This document shows, piece by piece, positions 10,404 through 21,447 of a DNA stretch of 64,000 nt. The position numbers and the translations under genes are program-made. Below the pieces are notes generated by a model, which worked only from the letters and a program-made list of their open reading frames with translations, did no database searches and was not told where the DNA came from. Source of the stretch: Hyposmocoma kahamanoa (lineage: Eukaryota; Arthropoda; Insecta; Lepidoptera; Cosmopterigidae); NCBI RefSeq assembly GCF_003589595.1, contig NW_020655294.1, forward strand, positions 1,552,251 through 1,616,250. Direction: 5' to 3'. Each line of letters opens with the position of its first letter. Position 1 is the first letter of the stretch.

Positions 10404-10620
10404 CAATCGCGCTAATTGTCAAAGGTTTAACCAAAACCTTCAACCTCGCCAATCTGACACGTTGTGTACATTTCGTATCGCGCTAACTGTCAAAACAAAA
10501 ACCTAAGCCAAAACTTAGACGTGTGACACGTAACGCACATTTGGTATCGCGCTAATTGTCAAACGTAAAACCAAAACCTAAAATGTTGCAAATTGGTATC
10601 GCGCTAAATATTTTGACGTT
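10404..10620 (+). repeat. Sub-terminal tandem repeat, about 3.5 units
   Basis: Units start at about 10406, 10478, 10547 and 10599 with CGCGCTAA(T/C)TGTCAAA and continue with AACCAAAACCT-like and TTTGGTAT-like steps. Unit spacing falls from 72 to 52 bp. Two inverted relatives lie near the right end (13298 and 13381). Such arrays commonly bind transposase; that role is inferred. Confidence 0.65.
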
Positions 10621-10717
10621 TTAACCTCACATGTAACCTTGGGGGAATAGAGTAACCTTGGAAAGGTTAAGGTTTGTGTGGCAGTTAATGGAGAGTAACT
10701 TTTCACTACGTTTATCG

Positions 10718-10727
10718 TATATAAAAG
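10718..10727 (+). promoter_or_regulatory. TATA box of the plus-strand transposon gene
   Basis: TATATAAAAG lies 116 bp before the ATG at 10834, within the element and downstream of the sub-terminal repeats. Position and motif fit a core promoter for the plus-strand gene. Confidence 0.45.
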
Positions 10728-10833
10728 ATGTTCCACGGTTACTTAAATGTTTTGGAAAGTGTTTATGAGGTGGATGTGGCCTAAGAACGGGCTTTAAATA
10801 AAAGAAAAGCATAGAAAGACGATCACATTTAAC

Positions 10834-10961
10834 ATGTCTGAGGAGAAATTCCGCAAACGATATACCGTTTGTCCACGGAATTCATTTCAGGATTGGTGGA
10901 AGAACTATGCCTACATATTCTCGTTAAAGGACGGTCTGTTGCATTGGATGTGGAGACAAAG
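10834..10961 (+). CDS. Transposon gene 1, first exon (unknown product)
   Basis: The exon opens with ATG and encodes 42 codons including FRKRYTVCPR and WWKNYAYIF, ending before a consensus donor AAAG|GTAAGG at 10961/10962. The aromatic- and basic-rich start looks like a DNA-binding or transposase N-terminus, but I do not recognise the family. The frame does not pass cleanly into the next open stretch (11051), so the gene may use another acceptor or be damaged. Confidence 0.4.
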
Positions 10962-11050
10962 GTAAGGGTTAAGTGGAATCCGAAAGTTCTCAGTTTTGCA
11001 TAATAACCAAAATTTCTATACTGTGTAAATCATTATTAATTTTGTTACAG

Positions 11051-11269
11051 ATTTTAATAGCTCGTATAGTTTTTAACAACTGGGGCGTACTAGACCCCCA
11101 TTGGCAAGTGCTTATCATCCTTTCCCAAGCCAGTGTCAGAGAGGCACAAGCAGTAGCTGCTTCAAATAAACCAGTTATTATGAATAAATATGCAGCTTTC
11201 CTAAAAGGCATGCCGAAAGAGATGATATTAAAAGGCGGTGAGAAAATAAGCTTTACAATGTACATCATA
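11051..11269 (+). CDS. Transposon gene 1, candidate second exon (unknown product)
   Basis: It follows a good acceptor (TTTGTTACAG at 11041-11050). The open frame includes FNNWGVLDPHWQVLIILSQA, then VREAQAVAASNKPV and KGMPKEMILKGGEK. No known domain was recognised. A further acceptor-like CCCTTACAG near 11420 and AATAAA at 11469-11474 suggest a short last exon. Phase with the first exon is not consistent, so the model is provisional. Confidence 0.3.
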
Positions 11270-11468
11270 TTTACTAGTTCTTGTCTTATTTCCTGTTGTT
11301 ATTATCAAATTAAAATTACAGATATAGGTAAAATATGTATAGTTGTATAAAAATATATTACAAGGTTACAATTTATCTCTTTTAACACTTGACTTTATAC
11401 AACATATCGTCCCCTTACAGTGAAGCCTCACATATGCATTTTCAGTTTGTTTTTACTGATTTTTGTTG

Positions 11469-11474
11469 AATAAA
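11469..11474 (+). terminator. Poly(A) signal of the plus-strand transposon gene
   Basis: AATAAA in GTTGAATAAAAATTAATAAT, about 250 bp from the facing poly(A) signal of the minus-strand gene. Confidence 0.4.
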
Positions 11475-11725
11475 AATTAATAATGTAATAATATAGTATC
11501 TAAAAGAGGTATAATTTAAGTAATTAAAATGCTAACTACACACATTATTGCATTTACTATACTTCACACCATATTTTTATCTTCATCCTAAAAAATTACA
11601 TAGAAATATGAGGTATTCATTCTAAGATGACGATGTATACCTATTGTAATTGTTTATTATCTTAGTATCTAAATTGATGTATACTTTTAAGAGGTTGAAA
11701 TAAAAAAAAAAGAGTGTATTTTTAG

Positions 11726-11735
11726 TTTATTTATT
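11726..11735 (-). terminator. Poly(A) signal of the minus-strand transposon gene
   Basis: AATAAATAAA on the minus strand. It follows a candidate last exon whose acceptor (TTTGTTTCAG) lies near 11800-11810 and which encodes FFEESKASSLWK before a stop. Confidence 0.4.
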
Positions 11736-12079
11736 GCCTCAATCTACCCCAAATCATCCTTCATTTCCAGAGCGAGCTTGCTTTTGATTCTTCAAAGAAG
11801 TCTGAAACAAAAATATGTATATAGGAAGATTGGAGGCCTAAATTTAAGACTGTGCCATACCTCTCATGAGAGTAGTGACAGATAAAGCAAGATGGGTATT
11901 TATATACATACAGTATGAAGCCAACATAAACGCCAGAATGTTTAGGGGCCTTTTCAAAATACATTTAAAAAAATGTTTATATCACTGTGGAAATATAAAG
12001 GGGACAAAAGTCTACAGATTAGACCTTCGTTCCTTACGCTCTTTCAGATTTCCACAATTGAACATATCATCAGCAGGAA

Positions 12080-12350
12080 TTAAGAAAACATGTTGAAACC
12101 AAACCTGTCATTCTTGTTAAATATTCTATCAAAAAGGTTAACTGCAGGCACCAACTCGGTAATTGCTTTGCAAATAGCAGCTACGGATTGGGCATGCAGA
12201 TCATCTGTTTTGACAGAAATAATAGCTGCCTCAGCCTGCACCCTGCCAGCATTCACTTGCTGCAAGAATGCTGCGCATGCTCGCAGCTCCTCAATGCATA
12301 AGAATTCTACCCGGCTCTGCTCCAACGCTCATCAGCTCGCTGCCAACGAA
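12080..12350 (-). CDS. Transposon gene 2, main exon (unknown, alanine-rich helical protein)
   Basis: The minus-strand frame reads LEQSRVEFLCIEELRACAAF, then LQQVNAGRVQAEAAIISVKT and further helical sequence. It is alanine- and glutamine-rich and probably helical or coiled coil. A small upstream exon (12580-12557, MEWYEKQ in one phase, with AG acceptor and GTGAGA donor) could splice in phase to an acceptor near 12327. An earlier exon may end at 12684 (AAAAG|GTGAGT). Second proteins of two-gene transposons often have such C-terminal helices, but the family is not identified. Confidence 0.35.
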
Positions 12351-13464
12351 ATAATAGATGTGATGTAATAAAGAGTGGGAAAGAATTTGCTCAAATTGAA
12401 AGTTACTTTGTTTTTTAATTAATAATAAAGAGTGAGAAAGTTACTTTGTTATGGAATTGTATGTTTGAAGTTATTTAGTTACTTAGTGCTAGAGTTGGTG
12501 TCCTTTAGGAAGGTTGGTAGGTCCTCTGCCGCAGTCGATGTGGCGTAGATTCTCACCCTGCTTTTCATACCATTCCATATCTGAATAACAAATAATAACA
12601 TTGCATATTATAGTGATATGAGTTCTGGTACAATAAGGGTGAGTGATCCATTCACTGTATCCTATTACCTCTCATTATGACTCACCTTTTGGGATCTATT
12701 GCGGGGCCACAAAATAGCCACACACTCGCACCAAAGGCGTGCTGATAACACGCGCGAACAACGCCGAGCGAAGTCATTCTCAAGCTAAATCTCTGTGCGA
12801 TTCGAACTCCAGCAAAGATGGAGCTGGCTTACAGTGGTCGCTCGCCGTCCGACCGCATCCACATTGGCTGAAATACGAGCATCATTATTAATTCTACATT
12901 GCTAACATTTCGAAATTAATAGTAGTTAGCGTACCTATTTGATTGTATAAAAAGATACTATTTTATTAAATAGAATATTAAAACAGGAAAACAATGTGTA
13001 GGTACTTACCTCTGCGTGTTTTATCTACAACAACAACACACTAAATTCAACTTCAACTTAATTAATTTGGTTCAAATGACAACTCATATGTTTGTTTACA
13101 ATAGAATTTAATGACATTTCTTTTACACTTTTTTAAATCGCTCTTTTATAGACTTGAATTCGTAGATATTGACATTTCAGTGCGTTTTACGGTAAAATTT
13201 AGTCGGTTTTAGGAAGTCAAGGCACGTCTCTTAAAATTTAATACGAGGTTATAGTTTGAGGTTTAGTTGAGGTTTAGGTTCATTAAAACTGATAGCGCGA
13301 TTGCATTTTGTGCGTCGGTAGAACCATTAATTAACCAAAACCATAACCTCAAATGTTGTAAGGTTAAACCTTGCGAAAATAGCGCGATTGGCCCCCAGAT
13401 CCACTAGCGGAGTAGTTGCAGTTGCACGGAGCACCATTTGACGTGGTATCCACTCTACGGTCTT

Positions 13465-13790
13465 ACAAAAAATATAGGATATACCTAAGGATATTGTCTA
13501 AAGAATGAGCTAATTTGTTACAGGATTCAATATACTCTATCCGATCATTTAGAATCGTGAAAAAAGGCTAAAATGAATTATTGAAAAACTTTGTACAAAA
13601 TATTCATATAGAAATATTTCTTTGTATAACAGAGATCGGTATAACAGAGAACTTGCAAAATTTTATTTTTCCCGCCACTTAATATTATAAAAAAAATTTT
13701 GGTTTACAACTGAAGCCTTTAAGTTATTAAATTCACATTTATTCCAAAATTTGAAAATGGGCCAAAGGGCTCATTCTGGTTCCGTTGCAA
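13465..13790 (+). repeat. RepG copy 1
   Basis: Homologous to 43640-44215. Shared text includes TAAGGATATTGT, GCTAATTTGTTAC, TATCCGATCAT and ATTCACATTTAT(T/A)CCAAAA. Here it is uninterrupted; the other copy carries a RepA insertion. It is non-coding, of unknown class. Confidence 0.55.
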
Positions 13791-14750
13791 CTTTAAACCG
13801 ACTCTGGGTTCAGATGCTACAAAGCCCGCATTGGGTTATGTCGATTTCCGCCATCACAATGATGTGATGATGTGAAATGTGGTCTTCACATCTTCGAAGT
13901 TATCGCTACCGTTCGGACGCGTCCGAAAATTCTCAGGAAACAGATTCGTGGCCAATATGTATCGAGACGCGTCAAACAAAACTCATAACATTTTTTTGGC
14001 ACTTATTACAGGAACATAAAACTTTTTATGACCAGCTAAAAATTCCCTGTCGATAAGTGTGTTAACTTCCATACTCGTAGTTTAGCTCAACCCTATAGAT
14101 AGTCACTTAAGGCTGTGGAGTTTTTTGTCTGCCAACCCTGCGCTCCCACTTAGTGTTTTCGCATTCTTTCTGGAGCTAGAAGAACTTAGTCCGTCGCCCG
14201 CCACAACCATAGAACAATAAATACAATAGAAATGTTTAGTGGGCGTGTCGCGTATGCCAACAGTACATGGAGTTCCGCATACTTGAGCTCAGCCCGCCAT
14301 TTTTCTTTCACTGTTTTTTCTTCCGTGGTTGCGACTAGAAGTTTTCGGCTAAATTTATGATCCCGAAGCGTGCCAGCTATACCCCATATAAAACACGTTT
14401 ATTCCATTCGCAGCACTAAAGAGCGCTGAAAAGTGGGATATCGGAGTTCCAACGACTGCAGTTAAAAATATCTATAAGCCCGTTATAGGAATATCAAACT
14501 AGGAAATAGGAACTGATTTCAGTTTTGAAAAATATGACCTCGAACACAGCTCCTTATCGGAGTTCGTATTATGAACAGATTTTTTTATGACGAACATATC
14601 GTATGCAGCAAATGTTTTACCATTCGCTTGATAAAGAAGGTGAAGATCGTAAGAAACTGTAAACCGGAAGGAGGCTCAGGAACGAAAACTCTTAGAGAAA
14701 CACTTATAATAATAATAATCTTTTTTTAATTATGTATTTTTTAACGCGTA
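13791..14750. other. Unassigned stretch
   Basis: About 950 bp with mixed GC content and no supported gene, TIR pair or family match that I could see. Confidence 0.35.
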
Positions 14751-14751
14751 C

Positions 14752-14870
14752 CCTCTTAGCCCCGCATTAGGGAAGCCCTGTGTCGTAGGTACCATGGACA
14801 CACACATAGACAATCACAAATTACACCCAAATTCACGAGAGTTAAAAATGTAAGCCATTTATAAGAATTC
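14752..14870 (-). mobile_element. SINE-S, 5'-truncated
   Basis: The 3' portion of the SINE is on the minus strand: TAGCCCCGCATTAGGG, then ACCATGGACACACACATAGA, then ACGAGAG. The tRNA-like head is missing. A TAATAATAAT run lies about 50 bp to the left (14708), a possible displaced tail. Confidence 0.65.
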
Positions 14871-14889
14871 ATACATTTACTTGTATTTG

Positions 14890-15145
14890 GTTAGAAACAA
14901 TTCGCACCTTTGGCGTAATAGGCCACATCTGCAAAATGACAATATTTCAGGAAAGAGAAGTGTCATGATGTGTGTGAAGTCACATGATGCTATTGGTGTA
15001 TTCTGTGACCTGTCTAAGGCTTTTGATTGTACACTGGTCAAGAAACTTCGCCATTATGGTGTGACGGGCCGTGATCTCGACTTTTTTAAATCATATTGGA
15101 GTGGTAAGGTACAGAGGGTCGAATATCAACCGAAATCATTATTTT
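14890..15145 (+). pseudogene. LINE RT fragment (palm motif region)
   Basis: The translation includes IGVFCDLSKAFDC, the RT catalytic block with F-D, followed by VKKLRHYGVTGRDLDFFKSY, the usual helix after it. A short in-frame deletion removes the V-H-D stretch normally between KAFDC and LVKKL. The frame ends at 15145. It is a jockey/CR1-like LINE relic by overall pattern. Confidence 0.7.
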
Positions 15146-15149
15146 AGAA

Positions 15150-15834
15150 GCGTATATCCCTTAAATAATTTGTAACTTTGTGAAGACGTCTATCAAAAAC
15201 AGCTACTTTATTTTTATTCCTCGTATTAATGTTATATCTATCACTATTTTTCGTAAAAAAAATTAATAACATTTTCATAAATGTACTGTGACGCTAATGA
15301 AACAATATTAATTTCTTTAAACTTATCTCTCAAAGACGCTCTCGGGACCCAAACCGGAAATTGCGCAAACTACGTTTCTTTAAGACACCTGAAACTAGTG
15401 ATAAACACCTACGTAAATAAAGGAATAATAATAATAATGACTGCTAATAAATACTAGATCTAAGGCTCGCCATGAATAAGTGAAAATACAATTTATCAAA
15501 CGAGGGATTTGCCAGATGACTACTAAAAATTGTTTTAAGCAACGAGAGGTTAGCGATTACTTTTTGGATAATAACAATAACACCTGAAAAAGCCTCATTG
15601 TTGCATACTCTTCCTTTTATGATGTCAAATCGATACCAGCAATGAATTGCGCTAACTCGGATATTCCCGATTTTCCATTTTTCATGCTAAATTACACAAA
15701 AATGACACAAGTCGCCTCGCCATGTTAGCAATTGTGATAAAATTTTAAAATGCCAGTTTATCACTGAAATTTGACAGCTAATTGTGGATAGCTTTATCGC
15801 GGCGGCATGCTACGGTTGCGCTGGTGTCGATTGA
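15150..15834. other. No feature seen
   Basis: AT-rich sequence without supported genes. A TAATAATAAT run near 15430 may be another retroelement tail. Confidence 0.35.
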
Positions 15835-16127
15835 TGATGCGACAAACAAATCGTGCGCCTAATGGTAAGCGACACACCTATCAATAATAGCTGTAGTACC
15901 AGTCAGAGCTTCAAATCGCAAAGATCTGAGAGGTATTGTCACTGCGCCCCTGCGCCCTGCGCTACTCACCCTGGGACATAAAGTTGATAAGTCACATGTG
16001 CCTATAGTCTCACCAGCTTACGTGTCAAAATAGGAACGGAGTAAAGAGCACATTACTGCTTGAGGGTAGAAATAGGTATGTTGACAGTACTTCCTTTGAT
16101 GAACTCTTTCACAAAGAATTACCACAG
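15835..16127 (+). repeat. RepA copy (plus), near full length
   Basis: It runs from ACAAACAAATCGTGCGCC through GGTAAGCGACACACC, the first hairpin (CAGTCAGAGCTTC to GATCTGAGAGG), GACATAAAGTTGATAAGTC and ACATTACTGCTTG, to TTTCACAAAGAATTACC. Confidence 0.75.
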
Positions 16128-16129
16128 AT

Positions 16130-16835
16130 TGCTTAATAGTTACAACTTACCCGATACATCGCTATCATACAAAATCGAAAATACCTACGCTAGAATAACC
16201 TGCTAAATCTGACTAATAACATCAGGCGCTCTAGAGGAAAAAGGAACCTAAGCACGCGCTCAGAGAGGTGAAAATAACGTTGCCCGCCGTGTGCAGTCAT
16301 GCGGAACCGAATGCTAGGGTTGTACAAGGATTGTAATGTAAATGCAAGACTTGTCTGTGCGCTTGCTCTGTCGGCGATACACTCAGCGGTAGGCACTTAT
16401 CGAGCGAGTGACAGAGTCCTGTCCTGGGTGAAAAACGCCGATAGTGTACCCTTTATACCATACTCTCAAGGCTAAAAGAAGGTGAGAAAGGTATTATATA
16501 ATACGTCCAAAGTAGCAAAGAAATTTTTCCCCAAGGTTCGCCTTTGCTGTTATAAAATCCTTGTTTAACGCCCGAAAATCTCCTTTTAACGGCGGGAATC
16601 TGTGTTTGCATATTTTTTGAATACATTACATTTCAGTTTGCTTGGCAAAGGTTGGTTCAATCGTCTTTGAAGTTTTTACAGTAGGACGGTTTATTGATTG
16701 GATGATTTCTCGTTAAGAAATTTCATTGTTATTCTTTAACTTTTTGTTAAATATCTTGTATATGCGTATATCATTTTGATCGTGCTATTTGGAATATAAG
16801 AACATACAATATAGATTTTAAGGCTCTCGTGATTA
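16130..16835. other. No feature seen
   Basis: About 700 bp with no supported gene or repeat. A minus-strand ORF at 16190-16396 has no recognisable motif. Confidence 0.35.
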
Positions 16836-16965
16836 TACACTAAATGATTATCATTAATTACAGGTTTCTTACCAAGCGATTACACACTCCATGGTCGCGG
16901 ATTAAATGACCAGTGGCAGATGACACTTCAAGAACAGACATATCTGTCTACCCTCTTTCGCTGTC
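16836..16965. mobile_element. pLTR2 block, single copy
   Basis: It contains CACTAAATGATTATCATTAA, GGTTTCTTACC, CTCCATGGTCGCGGATTAA and CCAGTGGCAGATGACACTTC. This is the same order as 8275-8625 and one half of 28943-29122, here with a central deletion. Confidence 0.5.
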
Positions 16966-17016
16966 CTCGACCGTATCGTATATTCTACCTCCACATAAGT
17001 CTCCTTACTAATGTGT

Positions 17017-17280
17017 GACGTGACGTGACGAATAACCCGTGCGCCTGGTGGTAAGCGACACGCCCATCCATAACAGTTGCAGTACTACTCCGAACTTTAA
17101 ATCACAAGGATCTTAGGGGCACTGCCACAGCAACCATCACGCTGGGGCATAAGTTGACAAGTCTTATGTGCCTGTAATTACGACAGCACCCTTCAAAACT
17201 GAAGCGCAGTAATGCTCAAATTTGTGCTTGGCTTCTTCCCTGGACGAATATTTTTACTTGGAGCGGCACTGCTTCTAAAA
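17017..17280 (+). repeat. RepA copy (plus)
   Basis: Near full length: GTGCGCCTGGTGGTAAGCGA, CCGAACTTTAAATCAC, GGGGCACTGCCAC, GGGGCATAAGTTGACAAGTC, CAGTAATGCTCA and CTTCCCTGGACGAAT, with small internal deletions in the second hairpin. Confidence 0.75.
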
Positions 17281-17394
17281 TTATTTTGACGTTCCATATT
17301 AGCTTTCAAAAGCGAACATTTTTCACTAATCGTCGACATCCATTTTATTATATATTCAAATACATTAATAGGTTATTCAATTTGAGTTTCTTGT

Positions 17395-17888
17395 ATTGGT
17401 AACACTTTAAATTAAATTGCGTTGGCTCTGCACTGACAACANNNNNNNNNNNNNNNNNNNNNNNNNNNNNNNNNNNNNNNNNNNNNNNNNNNNNNNNNNN
17501 NNNNNNNNNNNNNNNNNNNNNNNNNNNNNNNNNNNNNNNNNNNNNNNNNNNNNNNNNNNNNNNNNNNNNNNNNNNNNNNNNNNNNNNNNNNNNNNNNNNN
17601 NNNNNNNNNNNNNNNNNNNNNNNNNNNNNNNNNNNNNNNNNNNNNNNNNNNNNNNNNNNNNNNNNNNNNNNNNNNNNNNNNNNNNNNNNNNNNNNNNNNN
17701 NNNNNNNNNNNNNNNNNNNNNNNNNNNNNNNNNNNNNNNNNNNNNNNNNNNNNNNNNNNNNNNNNNNNNNNNNNNNNNNNNNNNNNNNNNNNNNNNNNNN
17801 NNNNNNNNNNNNNNNNNNNNNNNNNNNNNNNNNNNNNNNNNATTGGTAACACTTTAAATTAAATTGCGTTGGCTCTGCACTGACAACA
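17395..17888. other. Assembly gap (17442-17841) flanked by identical 47 bp
   Basis: The sequence immediately left of the 400 N (ATTGGTAACACTTTAAATTA onward to CTGACAACA) is repeated without change immediately to the right. Two copies of the same text around a gap of round length suggest contig ends that overlap rather than real missing sequence, or a tandem duplication. Translations running through the gap are meaningless. Confidence 0.8.
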
Positions 17889-18267
17889 GACGCTGCTTCA
17901 TATCCAGTAATGTCAAATAAATGTTCATATGGTTTTTCATAAATAAAATTTAGAAAACCCTAATTACATCAACCTTAAGTTAAAAAGATACGAAGCGCTG
18001 AACCGAAAATGTATCGCCCTAAATTTTATTTTTTGCCTAATGCTAATTACGCCTGTTAGTAAGGCGAGGAACGATATATGACCCATTAACATGACTGTTT
18101 GCACTGCTACTGTTGTTACACACACGTTGTTCCCATGTGTGAAGAGGGCCTTATTTATTTATTAGGTTTACCAATGTCTATGTACAATATTACTTACTAT
18201 ATCTTATCATACCTTTACAAGCGGCGTATTGCCACAAACACTTACATGTAAATATGACATGCACTAA

Positions 18268-18445
18268 AACATACTCCTTCTCCTTCTTCTTTCTGTCCTT
18301 ATCGACACAACATGTATTTTTCTTCCACTCTCCCCTATCAGCCGTCATTTTCATACTCACACCTTTCTTATCCATGTCATCTTTCACACAATCCATCCAT
18401 ATTTTCTTTAGCCTTCCCTTATATCCCTCTACATTCACTAAAACA
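18268..18445 (-). pseudogene. LINE endonuclease/RT protein, extreme C-terminus
   Basis: The minus-strand frame reads KGRLKKIWMDCVKDDMDKKG, then TADRGEWKKNTCC. The pattern RxKKxWMDCVKxDM...DRxEW is the usual end of a widespread insect LINE protein. The normal terminal ADP(K) is altered and the frame runs on into non-homologous sequence. The clade is uncertain. Confidence 0.6.
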
Positions 18446-18730
18446 AACTAAAATTAAAAACTAATACTTACAATTTTGACAAATATGATCGTAAAGTGAT
18501 GCGTACACTACTTTTACGAGATAAATTATTTGACTGAACTAAATAATGAGAGGAGTCACACACACAATGTCACTATTATTTATTTCATTTTCATTATTTC
18601 AACTGGAGAATTTGAGCCAGATACGGTTTTGCGAAATGGAACACTGAATAAAGTAATTTTATCACGAGCGTACTTACTTACACGCAATTTGAATTTTGGA
18701 AGCAACTGAGGACTGGACCAATGTACAAAG

Positions 18731-18781
18731 AATAAATAATAAATATCTAGCCCTGGAATAAATAAATAATAAATATCTAGC
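18731..18781. repeat. Short direct duplication
   Basis: AATAAATAATAAATATCTAG occurs twice (18731 and 18760) just before the LINE coding region, separated by CCTGG-containing sequence. It may be a replication slip or an old target duplication. Confidence 0.5.
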
Positions 18782-18784
18782 TTT

Positions 18785-21270
18785 TAACTAAGGAAACAAA
18801 TTACGACATTCTTTGCTTGTCTGAAACTTGGGCCAATGACTTACAAATAAATATAATGAATCTTGCAAATTATGAATTGGCAACTTTTAGACATAGACAA
18901 CACTCAGCGCATGGTGGTGTAGCTATATTTGTTAAAAATTATATGAAATTCAAAGAAAGGACGGATTTAAATAAGATGACAGCTGAACTACATTGTAAAG
19001 TTGTGACTATAGAAATAAAGACGAAACCCTATAAAACAGCGGTTATATAGAGCAGAGTACAATATTAAGATTTTTGAAAATACATTAACAACAATACTAC
19101 ACAAAGTAACTAAAGCAAACAAGCATCTGTTAGTTGCGGGTGATTTCAATTTCGATATTCTCAGTAAAAATTCAATTGTAAAATCGTTCCATACTATAAT
19201 TAGAAACTATAATTGTAAATGTCTCATAAACAAACCGACTAGAATCACGAAAACTAGTAAAACCTGTATTGATAATTTCATTGTTAATTCTAAATATAAC
19301 TGTATCACCGGCTATGAAACTAAACATAAATTATCCGATCATAATTTCATCCAATATAAAATAATAGTAAATAACAAATTGTTGACCAAAAATTCCTATT
19401 TCGCCCAGAAATGGACTGAATCTAATAAAACGTATTAATATCAAAAAACAATCTGTCAAAAACGGAAATTCTTCAATGTACATATCCTTTTTTTTTTGAA
19501 TTTCGAAAATAGTAAATGAACAGACTAAAAGAAGTGTAAAAAGAGCAATAATAGGTCGAATTAAAAATAAAAAGGATAATGTAGTAATAAAAAGTAAAAA
19601 AGAAATAGCAGATCATTTTAATGAATATTTCACGACTGTAGCACATAAAGCCAGTGAAACATTATATATAAATATCAATAAATATATGTCATACCTACAT
19701 AAAGTGAACGAACCTAAACAAACTATCTAATTTTACTATATCACAATGAACGAACTTACTCTGACTATAAAGAACTTAAAAAACAAACGATCTAAAGTTA
19801 TATATAATATGGACACTAGGATGCTTAAATGCCTGATTTTGCCAATTGATAATTTACTAAACATGTTACTATTTATATTTAATGAATGCCTTACGGTAGG
19901 AATCTTTCCTGACGTATTGAAAGTAGGTCGTATAATAAAAAAAAAATAAAATAAAAAAAGACGAGAAAGATGACGTAAATAATTACAGACCGGTATGTGT
20001 ACTGCCTATTGTATCAAAAATTTTCGAGTCGATATTGAAAAGAAAAATAACATCATTTTCATAGGTTAATAAATTGCTCGTAGACTGCCAATATGGCTTT
20101 AGAACAGGAAGGTCCACAGAAATTGCGATAAGAAAAGTCGTATGCTTCATACTAGAATCCCTAGATAGAGCCCAAAAGTACAGTAGTATTTTTTATAATT
20201 TGTCGAAGGCTTTCGACTACCTACGACATGACATTCTTATAAAAAAACTAGAATACTACGGCTTTAAGAATAAGAAACTAAGTTTAATGAAGTCCTATTT
20301 TCTGATGTTAGAAAAATTGACATCGGAGTTCCGCAAGGATCAATATTAGGACCTTTGTAATTCCTCATCTATATTAACGACTTGCCAAACGCATATTACC
20401 ATCATGGTCAAATGTATATCTATTCGCAGATGATACTCATGTAGGAATATCAGCCACAAATAAAATTCAAATGCTCGAAAAACAAACTTTTGTTATGGAT
20501 GGTCTTAGTACATGGTTTACCAAAAATGGCATAGTCCTTAATAAGAAAAAAACCGTTATCATAGAATACAAAACAAGGTCAGAAAAAAAGAACATTGACA
20601 CTAGATATACCACATTTTTAGGATATGTTATTCAGGACACATTGGCTCATCCTCTTCACATTGACAAGGTATGTAAACAACTCTCGGCGGCAAATTATGC
20701 CTTACTTAAACTTAAATCACTAGTGAATAAAGAAAGTATTTTAGGTGTATACTATGCTTATATTCAATCAATTATTTGTTATGCTTTAACTGTCTGGAGA
20801 AATTCTTCTGATATTGAGAGAGTGTTGGTCTTGCAAAAGCGAGCAATACCAATTATCGCAGGTAGTCACAAACGTGTATCTGCTAGAGAGTACTTTGTTA
20901 AATATAGAATAATGACTGTAATTTCATTGTATATATACAGATCATTATTAGAGATACATGAAACAAAAAATGATATGGCGAAAATATCAGATATACATAC
21001 ATATAACACGAGAAGTAAACGGAAAGAAAGAAAACGAAAACGGCTACATTCAAGTAAACATTAAAATTTTACTTTGAATATCACGCTTTTTATAAAATCA
21101 ACGAATTTATGGAATCAAATCTAAGTGAAGATACATTTTCTTAAAAAATCATAGTGTTAAGACTTTACTAGTATGTATACCTATATAATTTAAGTCTGTG
21201 TTTTCTGTAATTTGACTTACCTCTAGGCAATGGACTGTGTTGTCTTGGTGAATAAATCATTTGACTTTGA
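18785..21270 (+). pseudogene. CR1/jockey-type LINE: APE endonuclease plus reverse transcriptase
   Basis: The order is endonuclease then RT. The endonuclease starts YDILCLSETWAND and includes GGVAIFVKN, then AGDFNFDIL and the S-D-H motif LSDHNFI near 19330. RT pieces are VNNYRPVCVLPIVSKIFE, QYGFRTGRSTEIAI, an F-x-LSKAFD catalytic block near 20210, IGVPQGSILGP near 20330 and FADDTHVGI near 20430. The thumb and tail follow to 21063 (QKRAIPIIAGS, REYFVKYRIMTVISLYIY). Several frameshifts and stops break it into pieces. The 3' end at about 21240-21270 is GAATAAATCATTTGACTTTG followed by TTGACT repeats, a tandem-repeat tail as in CR1-type LINEs, shared with the copy at 57795-58911. Confidence 0.8.
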
Positions 21271-21447
21271 CTTTGGCGATGAAACATTTTTAACGCAAAT
21301 GAAATGGCCTTAAATACATTCACGCAATATTTTGTTATCACTTAACCACCATTCGTACATTTTTGTATGATCTTAAATTCGTATTAAAAATGAAAAGGAA
21401 TGTCGAGGCAAGGCTGTTTAGAAGAAATTTGCATAAGTGCATTGCAG

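Larger units (their letters stand above)
10399..13395. mobile_element. 3 kb TIR DNA transposon with two convergent genes, class unresolved
   Basis: Both ends read inward as GGGGCCAATCGCGCTA followed by a near-matching AAGGTTTAACC block, giving a TIR of about 34 bp (left from 10399, right ending 13395). Sub-terminal TCGCGCTAA-type units repeat on both sides. Inside, a plus-strand gene (TATA at 10718, ATG at 10834, poly(A) signal at 11469) faces a minus-strand gene (exons near 12684, 12580-12557 and 12350-12080, poly(A) signal at 11735-11726). Convergent two-gene layout recalls PIF/Harbinger and similar two-protein transposons, but neither product was recognised. No target duplication is evident. 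Confidence 0.6.

Noticed and set aside
11761..12096. Two overlapping ORFs in opposite directions
   Set aside because: Apart from the short FFEESKASSLWK end that may be a last exon, neither shows domain-like composition; mostly intronic sequence of the transposon genes.
17412..17857. Two long ORFs on opposite strands
   Set aside because: They are almost entirely translated N from the assembly gap.
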